Origin: Alteromonas gilva
GTDB lineage: Bacteria > Pseudomonadota > Gammaproteobacteria > Enterobacterales > Alteromonadaceae
Assembly: GCF_028595265.1 (NCBI RefSeq)
Contig: NZ_JAQQXP010000001.1
Span: 2,046,001 to 2,110,000, forward strand
Length of the DNA stretch: 64,000 bases
Reading direction: 5' to 3'
The notes under the pieces: generated by a model
What the model was told of the DNA's origin: nothing
Database searches by the model: none
Seen by the model: only the letters and a program-made list of their open reading frames with translations
Made by a program: the position numbers and the translations under genes
In this document: positions 53,637 to 61,969 of the stretch, piece after piece
Layout: every line of letters starts with the position of its first letter
Numbering within the stretch: position 1 is the first letter of the stretch

Positions 53637-54131
53637 ATGCTTAAATTACCACTCAATTATTATGATGAGGCCGGCGTTGTGTTGCCGCCGCGCTGGTTTT
53701 ACTGGATGCTTATGATAGCGTGCAGAGATGTTTTGCTGGTTTGTGCTTTTGCTGCGATCCCGGCCGAATCTGATCGTTTATACCGGCTGTTTTTCCCCCA
53801 TAGCGACAGTTTATGGCTGCAATTGCTATCAAGCCTGCCGTTTATTGCTGTGATCATTCTGCTGAGTTTCAGAGGGCGTTTGTGGCAGGTGGGTTGTTCC
53901 CGGTGGCGTTTGGCTGTGAGACCATTATGTTGGCTGGGGTGCCTGACTCAACTGATGGTAGTGAGCTATTTGCTACAACGCAGCGGCTGGCAATTTGACC
54001 TTTATCTGGGCGCCGTCATCGTGTTGTTGGTGGCATTTACTATTATGCTGGTAAGAAGTCGTCATTTGACAGTGATGCTCGATGACTGGCAACAATTGCC
54101 TGCGGTAATTGGCGCCAGCGAAAATCAGTAG
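53637..54131 (+). CDS. DUF2919 family membrane protein
   Basis: 164 residues from ATG 53637 with four hydrophobic segments. The YYDEAGVVLPPRWFYWMLMIACRDVLLV start fits DUF2919 (YDxxGxLKPPxxLW...R). The longer in-frame start lies inside the GNAT gene and is unlikely. Function unknown. Confidence 0.78.
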   Translation: MLKLPLNYYDEAGVVLPPRWFYWMLMIACRDVLLVCAFAAIPAESDRLYRLFFPHSDSLWLQLLSSLPFIAVIILLSFRGRLWQVGCSRWRLAVRPLCWLGCLTQLMVVSYLLQRSGWQFDLYLGAVIVLLVAFTIMLVRSRHLTVMLDDWQQLPAVIGASENQ

Positions 54132-54158
54132 AGCAGAGGTGTTTATTGATACGGTGAG

Positions 54159-54566
54159 TTACTGGGTATTATTAGCCAGCGCCTGATCGCAGTAGGCTTT
54201 AACACTTACCTGACTGTCGTTAACCAGGCGTTCATAACAAATACCAGCAAAGGCATAGGAGTACTCACCCACGTCCAGCACCACGTAAGGGGCGGCGGGC
54301 TCGCTCACATCATAGCGCCACTGGCCGCCAATCAGGCCACGGACGACCTCACCAATGTAGGCACCATAAATATTACATAGCGTAAATACCGCGGTGTCTT
54401 CCAGTGCCTGATCCTTGTACCGGTCGATGAACGCCAGCAATAAATCATCAATGAGAGCAATACTCTGCGCACTGTAATCCAGTGACACGCCAAAGGTATC
54501 CTGGCTGGTTTCGACCGCGTCTTTAGCGCTTTGCGCCATTAATTCTTCTAGTTCTTGTTGTTGCAT
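54159..54566 (-). CDS. Hypothetical protein, possibly DUF3806-like
   Basis: 135-residue soluble acidic protein starting MQQQELEELMAQSAKDAVE; SD GGAGAGCG lies upstream. It contains LDYSAQSIALIDDLL and YGAYIGEVVRGLIGGQWRYD, reminiscent of DUF3806-type proteins with an 'aYlGe ... gGxW' pattern. I cannot name a function. Convergent with the DUF2919 gene. Confidence 0.7.
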   Translation of the reverse strand: MQQQELEELMAQSAKDAVETSQDTFGVSLDYSAQSIALIDDLLLAFIDRYKDQALEDTAVFTLCNIYGAYIGEVVRGLIGGQWRYDVSEPAAPYVVLDVGEYSYAFAGICYERLVNDSQVSVKAYCDQALANNTQ

Positions 54567-54635
54567 ATGCGCTCTCCTTTTTCATTATTGTGCGCGACGG
54601 GCGATAAAATGTCGAGTTAGCTTACACTGTTGTAC

Positions 54636-55409
54636 TCAGACTTTCGTCAGTTTATTGATTATTCTGCTGGCCGCAAACATGCCAAAGCTGGCGGTGACCA
54701 TTACCGACGCGCCAAATCCGGATGCACAATCAAGACGGGTACTGCCATCGTCGAGGGATTTATTGTGGCATACCGAGCCATCCGGTTGAGGGTAGCGCAA
54801 CTGTTCGGTGGAAAACACGCACTCAACGCCAAAGCGGCGCTGTGGGTTTTTAGAAAACCCGTAGTTACGGCGCAGCTCGTTGCGCAGCTTTGCGGCTAAA
54901 GGATCCTGTATGGTACGCGCCAAGTCGGCGCAGGTAATCCGGGTCGGGTCAATCTGCCCGCCGGCGCCGCCAACGGTCACAACGGGTATTTTGTTGCGTT
55001 TGCAATAATAAATAATGCTCGCCTTGGCACGAACCGAATCGGTGGCCTCAATCACGCCGTCTAATTCTGCATGCAACTGGTCACGAACGGTCTCTGGGGT
55101 AACAAAGTCTTCGATGACGGTCACCTCACAGCGGGGATTAATCTGTTTTATGCGCTCCGCCATGACTGTGACTTTGGCTTGTCCCACCGTATCGGTTAAC
55201 GCATGGATCTGGCGATTAGTGTTGGTCACACAAATATCGTCTAAATCGATAAGTGTAATGTGACCCACGCCGCTTCTGGCCAGCGCTTCAGCACTCCATG
55301 AGCCCACGCCGCCAATCCCGATGACGGCAATACTGAGAGTGGCGATGCGTTCGGTTAACGCTTCACCATACAATCGGGCAATGCCACCAAAGCGTTGTTT
55401 ATCAAACAT
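54636..55409 (-). CDS. tcdA: tRNA threonylcarbamoyladenosine dehydratase (ct6A synthase) TcdA
   Basis: E1-like ATPase that cyclises t6A37 to ct6A in ANN-decoding tRNAs. Start at 55409 (MFDKQRFGGIARLYGEAL, 257 residues); a longer in-frame start lacks support. ThiF-type nucleotide site GIGGVGSWSAEALARSGVG, LIDLDDI and TNTNRQ, plus PxxC-like C-terminal region GTRITCADLA. Divergent from lhgO. Confidence 0.94.
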   Translation of the reverse strand: MFDKQRFGGIARLYGEALTERIATLSIAVIGIGGVGSWSAEALARSGVGHITLIDLDDICVTNTNRQIHALTDTVGQAKVTVMAERIKQINPRCEVTVIEDFVTPETVRDQLHAELDGVIEATDSVRAKASIIYYCKRNKIPVVTVGGAGGQIDPTRITCADLARTIQDPLAAKLRNELRRNYGFSKNPQRRFGVECVFSTEQLRYPQPDGSVCHNKSLDDGSTRLDCASGFGASVMVTASFGMFAASRIINKLTKV

Positions 55410-55488
55410 GTTCAGGCCTTTAAGGGTTGATGTTGTAACCAGGTCGAGTACTATCGGGATCAGCTTAGCATTTTTCAATAGTGTTCCG

Positions 55489-56691
55489 ATGACAGAATGT
55501 GATTATGCAATAATTGGCAGCGGTATAGTAGGTGCTGCGGTAGCGTACAGGTTGAGCCAACGCCAGCCACAGGCAAAAATTCGTATTTTTGACAAAGAGC
55601 CACACTGCGCGGCACATCAGACCGGGCGCAATTCCGGGGTCATCCATGCCGGGGTGTATTATACGCCTGGCAGTTATAAAGCGCGTTTTTGCCGTGCGGG
55701 CCTCGCCGCAACGGTTAATCTGTGTCAGCAACATAATATTGCCTACGAACAATGCGGCAAGCTCATTGTTGCTACCAGCGCCGATGAACTCGCCGCCATG
55801 CATGCGCTGTATGAGCGCTGCGTGCAAAACGAATTAAACCCGGTAATGCTTAGTCGTGAGCAAATCGCCCAGCGAGAGCCGGCCATTTCTGCCGTGGGCG
55901 GCTTTTTAGTGAAACAAACCGGAATTACAGATTATGCCGACATTACGCGCTGTTTATTGTCGTTGGCCAGCACCGCGAAAAACTGCCGGGTGTTGTACCA
56001 ACATCAACTGCAAGCGCTGGAGGAAACCTCATCCGGCGTCTATCTGAGCATTAAAACCCCCGATGGGCATCGTCGCGTTCATGCGGCCAAAGTGATTAAT
56101 TGTGCAGGCATATACAGCGATGAGATTATTCGTCGGCAAGGCCTGGAGTGCGACTTTAGAATGCTGCCGTTCAAAGGTGAGTATTATAAACTGGTGGCTA
56201 AATACAACCATGTCAGCCGGCATTTAATTTACCCGGTCCCTGATCCGGCCATGCCATTTTTAGGCGTGCACCTGACCAGAATGATCGGTGGCTACACAAC
56301 CGTTGGGCCTAATGCGGTGTTAACCACCGGCCGCGAGGCCTATGGCAGCTTGTTAAGTCGTGATGCTGAGTGGTTAACAGTATTTGGTCATGCCGACGTG
56401 TGGAAGTTGCTGTGGCGCTATCGTAAGTCAGCAGTGCATGAGTTACGCTCTTCCTTGTCAAAAGTGCATTATGCCCGCTTGGTAAGCCGTTATTGCCCGG
56501 GGATCACCGCGCAGGACTTCTTACCTTACCGGGCGGGTATCCGGGCGCAGGCAGTGGACCGCCAGGGCAATCTTATTCACGATTTTAAATTTGTTGAGTC
56601 TGCACACACGTTGCATGTGGGCAATGCCCCGTCACCTGCTGCGACCAGCGCCTTACCCATTGCCGATGAGATCCTAAGCAGACTGTTCTAA
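55489..56691 (+). CDS. lhgO: L-2-hydroxyglutarate dehydrogenase/oxidase
   Basis: FAD-dependent DAO-fold enzyme oxidising L-2-hydroxyglutarate to 2-oxoglutarate and passing electrons to the quinone pool. Start at 55489 (MTECDYAIIGSGIVGAAVAYRL), 400 residues; the earlier in-frame start overlaps tcdA. FAD Rossmann motif GSGIVG, plus HQTGRNSGVIHAGVYYTPGSYKA and GNAPSPAATSAL at the end. E. coli LhgO is 422 residues. Confidence 0.93.
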   Translation: MTECDYAIIGSGIVGAAVAYRLSQRQPQAKIRIFDKEPHCAAHQTGRNSGVIHAGVYYTPGSYKARFCRAGLAATVNLCQQHNIAYEQCGKLIVATSADELAAMHALYERCVQNELNPVMLSREQIAQREPAISAVGGFLVKQTGITDYADITRCLLSLASTAKNCRVLYQHQLQALEETSSGVYLSIKTPDGHRRVHAAKVINCAGIYSDEIIRRQGLECDFRMLPFKGEYYKLVAKYNHVSRHLIYPVPDPAMPFLGVHLTRMIGGYTTVGPNAVLTTGREAYGSLLSRDAEWLTVFGHADVWKLLWRYRKSAVHELRSSLSKVHYARLVSRYCPGITAQDFLPYRAGIRAQAVDRQGNLIHDFKFVESAHTLHVGNAPSPAATSALPIADEILSRLF

Positions 56692-56784
56692 ATCTTCGAT
56701 TAATCAGTCCAAATGTTACGTTAACCTGTATAAGCGTTGTTATGTTGAAATACACACTAATAAATCTTTTAACAGGAGTGTGGC

Positions 56785-57717
56785 ATGGGGTTGCTTATTG
56801 ATGGTCGCTGGCACGACCAATGGTATGACACCGATAACAATGGCGGCGCGTTTAAGCGTCAGGCGTCTCAGTTCAGAGAACAAATAACCAGTGACGGAAA
56901 ATATCAGCCTCAAAGTGGCCGGTATCACCTGTATGTGTCGCTGGCTTGTCCGTGGGCACATCGCGCGTTGATTATGCGCGAACTAAAAGGCCTGACATCG
57001 CACATTAGTATTTCTATTGTCAGTCCTGACATGCTTGACCGTGGCTGGTCCTTTTTGCCTTATCCGGGCAGTACCGGCGACACCTTGTACGGTCATCAGT
57101 ACTTATCTGAAATTTATGTCCGCGAGCAGGCCGACATTACCACCCGGGTAACCGTACCGGTATTGTGGGACAAGCATACCCAGAGTATCGTTAATAATGA
57201 GTCGGCTGACATTCTGCGTATTCTTAACAGCGCCTTTAATACGTTAACCGGTAACACCGACGATTATTATCCCGACGCGCTCAAAGCAGAGATTGATGAA
57301 GTAAACGAGTGGGTCTATCACGATATTAATAACGGCGTATACAAAGCCGGCTTTGCCACTGAACAAGCGGTTTATGAAGAGGCCGTTTATAAGTTGTTTG
57401 CGGCGTTAGACAAAGTAGAAGCGCGGTTAGCTCAGCATCGCTTTTTAGTCGGCAACAATTTAACCGAGGCAGATATTCGCTTATTTACCACGTTAGTGCG
57501 TTTTGATCCGGTTTATCATGGTCATTTCAAATGTAACCTTAAACAAATTAAAGATTACCCGGCGATTTACGATTACATGCGGCGTATTTACCGGCTGCCC
57601 GGAATTGCCGGAACGACCAACCTTGATCATATTAAACGCCATTATTATTACAGCCATACGATGATAAACCCAACGCAGGTAGTGCCGGTTGGCCCTGCGT
57701 ATTCGTTATGGAAATGA
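56785..57717 (+). CDS. yqjG: Glutathionyl-hydroquinone reductase (Xi-class GST, YqjG type)
   Basis: Reductively removes glutathione from glutathionyl-hydroquinones. 310 residues with catalytic CPWAHR (Cys55), the hallmark of Xi GSTs, followed by SIVSP and, in the helical domain, ADIRLFTTLVRFDPVYHGHFKCN and RRIYRLPG. Ribosome site AACAGGAG upstream. The pirin gene follows 22 nt later, probably in the same transcript, as both protect against oxidised aromatics. Confidence 0.93.
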   Translation: MGLLIDGRWHDQWYDTDNNGGAFKRQASQFREQITSDGKYQPQSGRYHLYVSLACPWAHRALIMRELKGLTSHISISIVSPDMLDRGWSFLPYPGSTGDTLYGHQYLSEIYVREQADITTRVTVPVLWDKHTQSIVNNESADILRILNSAFNTLTGNTDDYYPDALKAEIDEVNEWVYHDINNGVYKAGFATEQAVYEEAVYKLFAALDKVEARLAQHRFLVGNNLTEADIRLFTTLVRFDPVYHGHFKCNLKQIKDYPAIYDYMRRIYRLPGIAGTTNLDHIKRHYYYSHTMINPTQVVPVGPAYSLWK

Positions 57718-57739
57718 TCACTGCAGGAATGAACAGACT

Positions 57740-58573
57740 ATGAAAAACAGAGGTATTAAACAGAAGGTCACCGGTATGCCAACCCAGGATGGAGCCGGTG
57801 TCAGTTTGACACGTATTATCGGTCAGAGAGCGTTACCTAATCTCGATCCGTTTTTGATGTTAGATTTTTTTGGTTCAGACAAGCCCAATGAATACATAGC
57901 AGGGTTTCCACCCCATCCGCACCGGGGTTTCCAGACAGTTACCTATATGCTCACCGGTAAAATGGGCCACAAAGACTCGGTGGGTAATGAAGGAATTATT
58001 GAAGATGGTGGTATTCAGTGGATGAACGCAGGGAAGGGCATTATTCATGAAGAAATGCCGCAACAAACCGATGGCTTATTAAGAGGGTTTCAGCTGTGGG
58101 TAAATTTACCCGCCGCAGATAAGTTGTCGCCACCCGGTTATCAGGATATCAAACCTGAGGCTGTGCCAGTGGTGACATTAAATGAAAACGTCAGTGCCAA
58201 AGTGCTCGCCGGTGAACTTATGGGCGAGAGCGGACCGGTGAATACGGCAAAGGTAAAACCACTGTTTTTAGATGTTCACTGGCAACCGGGTATGTCTGTA
58301 GATATCCCGGTGACGGCAGGCCACAGCGCGTTTTTGTATTGTTATGAAGGTACATGTGCGATTGATAATGCAGAGGTTAACACCGGTGAGTTGGCAGTAT
58401 TCGAAGACGGTGATCAGGTGTCGCTGTCAGCAGCCACCGCCGGAAAGGCAATACTGGTCGCCGCAGCGCCCATTAATGAACCTGTTGTGCAATACGGCCC
58501 GTTTGTGATGAATACTGAGGCGGAGATCCATCAGGCAATTCGTGACTACCAGCAAGGGCGGTTAACGCAGTAA
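57740..58573 (+). CDS. Pirin family protein
   Basis: 277-residue bicupin, possibly a quercetin-dioxygenase-like or redox-sensing iron protein. Start at 57740 (MKNRGIKQKVTG), with GCAGGAAT upstream. The N-terminal cupin holds PPHPHRGFQTVTYMLTG and the HEEMPQ metal-ligand stretch; the C-terminal cupin holds VTAGHSAFLYCYEG. The two His of HPHRGF, a later His and Glu are the usual iron ligands. Confidence 0.92.
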   Translation: MKNRGIKQKVTGMPTQDGAGVSLTRIIGQRALPNLDPFLMLDFFGSDKPNEYIAGFPPHPHRGFQTVTYMLTGKMGHKDSVGNEGIIEDGGIQWMNAGKGIIHEEMPQQTDGLLRGFQLWVNLPAADKLSPPGYQDIKPEAVPVVTLNENVSAKVLAGELMGESGPVNTAKVKPLFLDVHWQPGMSVDIPVTAGHSAFLYCYEGTCAIDNAEVNTGELAVFEDGDQVSLSAATAGKAILVAAAPINEPVVQYGPFVMNTEAEIHQAIRDYQQGRLTQ

Positions 58574-58882
58574 CAGCTCTGGCGACTCTGGATTTTCGTT
58601 TGCACGAGCTGACGAGTATTAAAACAGACTATAGTGAAGTTTAATTTTCAGTGCCCCGGTGTCATAGCCATATAGCATTAATACCGGGGCGCAGTTGGTA
58701 ATTAACGCGCGAACATCTCACCTTATCCTTATGACGAATATTTACCGCGGACGGCAGTCCGTCGTACATTGTTAGTTAATTGCTTTTTACATCAAAGCGT
58801 TTTTTACCAGACACATATGAGCCAGCGTAACTGATTTACACAGCGATCTTCGCCACGCTAAGATTGTTACTGCCCGCGCCGG
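58574..58882. other. 309-base intergenic region between pirin and DUF3429 genes
   Basis: Convergent genes; no gene seen. It contains a strong inverted repeat (58653-58690) and a smaller hairpin CGGAC/GTCCG near 58749-58763; no clear T-tract terminator. Confidence 0.55.
58653..58690. repeat. GCCCCGGT/ACCGGGGC inverted repeat
   Basis: GCCCCGGT (58653-58660) pairs with ACCGGGGC (58683-58690) across a 22-base loop. It could be a Rho-independent-like stop lacking a T-run, or a binding site. Confidence 0.6.
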
Positions 58883-59302
58883 TTAACGACTGACTATCAT
58901 AAACGCATGAGATATCACCACTACAGTGGTTAAATTCATACGTAAGCGCGTGTAATCCACCACCAGTTCGGTCGGCAGTGTCAGCACCTGTTTGTCATAA
59001 AACATAATGGCCAGGTAACTAATACTCAGGGTCGCCAGTACCCAGGGTGCGCCGGCGTGCATTAAACAAAGCCAACCAATAAGCGTTGGTAACATAGCGA
59101 TGTATTTTTGGTGGCCATCTTTATTACCACTGATTGCGTCATACCAATGGATCCCACCAAAAAACGATAGCAACACCGCTGAATACTGCGTGAAATAAAG
59201 AAAAACCAGCGATTGCGGTAAAATCGTCGTAAAGGTTAGGGCATTTAACCCTATAAAGGGCAGCAATCCGGCATATCCAAGTTGTTTAAAGTGCGGGTTC
59301 AT
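58883..59302 (-). CDS. DUF3429 family membrane protein
   Basis: 139 residues with about four membrane helices. LGYAGLLPFIGLNALTF and YSAVLLSFFGGIHW are DUF3429 hallmarks. Function unknown. Its upstream region carries a cluster of ArcA-like repeats, suggesting respiratory control. Confidence 0.87.
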   Translation of the reverse strand: MNPHFKQLGYAGLLPFIGLNALTFTTILPQSLVFLYFTQYSAVLLSFFGGIHWYDAISGNKDGHQKYIAMLPTLIGWLCLMHAGAPWVLATLSISYLAIMFYDKQVLTLPTELVVDYTRLRMNLTTVVVISHAFMIVSR

Positions 59303-59410
59303 TGTTCAAAAACCTGTCTGTTTATAATAAATGATTTGTATTTATTACTAATATATCTATTCAGAGGATTAATTAAATACAAGAAGATTGTGGTGTAATA
59401 GTTTGAAGGT

Positions 59411-59478
59411 TGTTAATTGAAATATTAATGTTTAATTAGTGTAAATTAACTGTTAATTTCATAGTTAATTAAATGTTA
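59411..59478. promoter_or_regulatory. Cluster of ArcA-box-like direct repeats
   Basis: TGTTAATTGA at 59411, TGTTAATTTC at 59451 and AGTTAATTAA at 59463, the last extending to GTTAATTAAATGTTA (59464-59478), identical to the published E. coli ArcA consensus. Unit spacings of 12 and 11 bases fit ArcA's helical-repeat arrangement. It lies upstream of the DUF3429 gene and downstream of gltA, so the DUF3429 gene is the likely target. Confidence 0.55.
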
Positions 59479-59487
59479 TTTTATTGG

Positions 59488-59524
59488 CAGAAAAAACAAA
59501 AAAGGCCCGATTAACGAGCCTTTT
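59488..59524 (-). terminator. Intrinsic terminator after gltA
   Basis: On the minus strand AAGGCTCG, TTAAT loop, CGGGCCTT (59521-59501) then a T-rich run; directly downstream of gltA. Confidence 0.8.
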
Positions 59525-59543
59525 AATTGATTTAACTATTAGC

Positions 59544-60821
59544 TTATTTAAGCGGCGTGTATTTACGCTCAGTTAAACCGGTGTAAAGTTGGCGTGGACG
59601 ACCAATCTTTTGTGCCGGATCTGACATCATTTCGTGCCAGTGAGAAATCCAGCCGACCGTGCGAGACAGGGCAAAGATACAAGTAAACATATTGGTTGGA
59701 ATACCAATCGCTTTCAACACGATACCTGAGTAAAAATCAACGTTCGGGAACAGTTTCTTCTCTGCAAAGTACGGGTCTTCAAGCGCGATGCGTTCAAGTT
59801 CCATAGCGACGTCGAGCAGCGGATCCTGTACGTTGAGTTCTTTAAGTACTTCGTGACAGCTTTCGCGCATTACTGTAGCGCGCGGGTCATAGTTTTTATA
59901 AACACGGTGACCAAAGCCCATCAGACGGAACGGGTCTTTCTTATCTTTAGCACGGGCAATGAACTCAGGGATGCGGTCAACAGAGCCAATCTCTTCCAGC
60001 ATTTGCAGACACGCTTCGTTAGCGCCACCGTGAGCGGGGCCCCATAATGATGCAACACCCGCGGCGATACACGCGTAAGGGTTGGCGCCTGATGAGCCTG
60101 CCAGACGTACGGTAGACGTTGAGGCGTTCTGCTCATGGTCGGCATGCAAAGTAAAAATGCGATCCATGGCGCGTTCAACCGCCGGGCTGATTTCATAGTC
60201 TTCAGCTGGCACAGAGAACATCATATTAATGAAGTTAGCCGCATAGCTTAAATCGTTACGAGGATAAACAAAGGGCTGGCCAATGTTGTACTTATAACAC
60301 ATGGCTACCAACGTCGGCATTTTCGCAATTAAGCGGTGAGCACAACGTACGCGCTGGTCGGCACTGGAGACATCTAAATCACTATGATAAAACGACGACA
60401 TTGCGCCCACAGTACCGTTGAGCATGGCCATTGGGTGTGCATCGTTTCTGAAGCCATGGAAAAACATGTTAATTTGCTCATGTACCATGGTGTGACGTTT
60501 GATGGTATTTTCGAAATCTTCGTATTCAGCTTTGCTTGGTGCGTCACCGTGCAGGAGCATGTGACAGACTTCTAAGTAATTGGCATCACGCGCTAACTCT
60601 TCAATGGGGAAACCGCGGTGTAACAACACACCTTTTTCGCCGTCGATGAAAGTGATTGAAGACTCGCAAGACCCAGTCGCCAGGAAACCAGGGTCGTAAG
60701 TGAAATAGCCGTGTTTGCCAAGGGCACGAATATCAATCACATCCTGCCCGGCTGTGCCAGACAAAATAGGAAGTTCTATTTCCTTATCGCCCGCTTTCAG
60801 AATGGCCTTTTGATCTGCCAT
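59544..60821 (-). CDS. gltA: Citrate synthase
   Basis: Condenses acetyl-CoA and oxaloacetate, the TCA entry step. 425 residues, the hexameric type II enzyme with GAMSSFYHSDLDVS, HADHEQNASTSTVRLAGSSGANPYACIAAG, GPAHGGANEA and GFGHRVYKNYDPRA (catalytic His and Asp around there). Divergent from sdhCDAB, a common arrangement. Confidence 0.97.
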   Translation of the reverse strand: MADQKAILKAGDKEIELPILSGTAGQDVIDIRALGKHGYFTYDPGFLATGSCESSITFIDGEKGVLLHRGFPIEELARDANYLEVCHMLLHGDAPSKAEYEDFENTIKRHTMVHEQINMFFHGFRNDAHPMAMLNGTVGAMSSFYHSDLDVSSADQRVRCAHRLIAKMPTLVAMCYKYNIGQPFVYPRNDLSYAANFINMMFSVPAEDYEISPAVERAMDRIFTLHADHEQNASTSTVRLAGSSGANPYACIAAGVASLWGPAHGGANEACLQMLEEIGSVDRIPEFIARAKDKKDPFRLMGFGHRVYKNYDPRATVMRESCHEVLKELNVQDPLLDVAMELERIALEDPYFAEKKLFPNVDFYSGIVLKAIGIPTNMFTCIFALSRTVGWISHWHEMMSDPAQKIGRPRQLYTGLTERKYTPLK

Positions 60822-61252
60822 AAGTTGCTCTCCTCAGAATTTTCATTATCAGGATGTTACTCAATTTTGAGCTATCCGGTGGGAAAAGTGGCGTATTTGT
60901 ACTTTATTATGCAGTAACAAGTCAATTTTATTACCCATATTACGCGTAAATATTCGTGATTGTCGAAGATTATACCTGATTAGTCTAGTCCGGGATCATA
61001 GTTGTACGTGTGAATAATGATATAAGACTAATGTCCTAATACCACACAAAAAATTGTAATTATACTGGGTCGTGGATATACTCTGGGCTACTTGAATTGA
61101 CCGAGTTTTTATTCTGTTAATTAAGTAATAAATTATTCACAAAATGTTAACAGCTCAATGGACGAGAACATTAGCATAGAAATAATCAAAATCACTCTGT
61201 CAGGACACAACAAAGAGTGGTTTGTCCCTACGGATAAAACAGGCAAAAAATT
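60822..61252. other. 431-base gltA-sdhC divergent regulatory region
   Basis: No gene. AT-rich with a perfect ArcA decamer at 61115-61124 and further TTAAT-type elements (GTTAACAGC near 61146-61154). It must carry divergent promoters; a TATAAT on the minus strand at about 60973-60978 is a possible gltA -10 without a clear -35. Confidence 0.6.
61115..61124 (+). promoter_or_regulatory. ArcA box upstream of sdhC
   Basis: TGTTAATTAA matches the ArcA decamer [A/T]GTTAATTA[A/T] exactly, 129 bases upstream of sdhC. ArcA-P represses sdh in E. coli at low oxygen, so the target is expected. Confidence 0.55.
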
Positions 61253-61627
61253 GTGAAAAAGCAAAGACCAGTAAATTTAGACCTTAACACTATCAAATTT
61301 CCTCCCTCTGCTATTTCGTCAATTCTTCACCGCGTCACTGGCGTCGCAATGTTTTTTGCGCTGCTGTTTGTGATCTGGGCATGGGCCGAATCGGTATCAT
61401 CTCCAGAAGGGTTTGCGAACGTGCAGGCCATGATGGACGGAATTGTCGGAAAGATCATTGCAATTGGTACAGCTTCTGCGCTGACCTATCACATTCTCGG
61501 TGGTATTCGCCACGGCATTATGGATATGGGTCATTGGGAAGAACTCGAATCAGGTAACTTGAGTGCCCAGGTCATTATTGGCTTGTGGATTGTACTGACA
61601 GTAGTTATAGGGGTTGCGTTATGGTAA
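61253..61627 (+). CDS. sdhC: Succinate dehydrogenase cytochrome b556 subunit
   Basis: Membrane anchor of complex II that binds haem b. 124 residues from GTG 61253, three helices; RPVNLDLNTIKFPPSAISSILHRVTGV contains the Ser and Arg quinone-site residues and ILGGIRH carries the haem-ligand His region. Overlaps sdhD. Confidence 0.95.
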   Translation: MKKQRPVNLDLNTIKFPPSAISSILHRVTGVAMFFALLFVIWAWAESVSSPEGFANVQAMMDGIVGKIIAIGTASALTYHILGGIRHGIMDMGHWEELESGNLSAQVIIGLWIVLTVVIGVALW

Positions 61628-61968
61628 CTAATCAGGCAAGCATAAAGCGTAATGGTGTACAGGACTATGTATCCTTACGAGCTACTGCTTTTATTATCGC
61701 TATTTATACCTTCTTTCTGGTGGGTTTTTTCATCACCACAGAAGAGATTACTTTTGATGTCTGGCAGGGCTTATTCTCTGGTCTGGCAATGAAAGTATTT
61801 ACCCTCGCTGCATTGGTTTCCATCATGATCCATGTCCGAATTGGTCTGTGGCAGGTGCTAACTGATTATGTGAAGCCAGCCGGTGTGCGCGCAGTCACGC
61901 AGTATGTGTTAAACATCATTGCGTTTGTTTACGTCGCCGTTGGTTTGTTTGTCTTGTGGGGAGTGTAA
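61621..61968 (+). CDS. sdhD: Succinate dehydrogenase hydrophobic membrane anchor
   Basis: 115 residues from ATG 61621, which overlaps the sdhC stop (ATGGTAA). Three membrane helices; GVQDYVSLRATAFII and the second-helix His in MIHVRIGLWQVLTDY (haem ligand) are diagnostic. An earlier in-frame start lies in sdhC. Confidence 0.94.
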   Translation: MVTNQASIKRNGVQDYVSLRATAFIIAIYTFFLVGFFITTEEITFDVWQGLFSGLAMKVFTLAALVSIMIHVRIGLWQVLTDYVKPAGVRAVTQYVLNIIAFVYVAVGLFVLWGV

Positions 61969-61969
61969 A

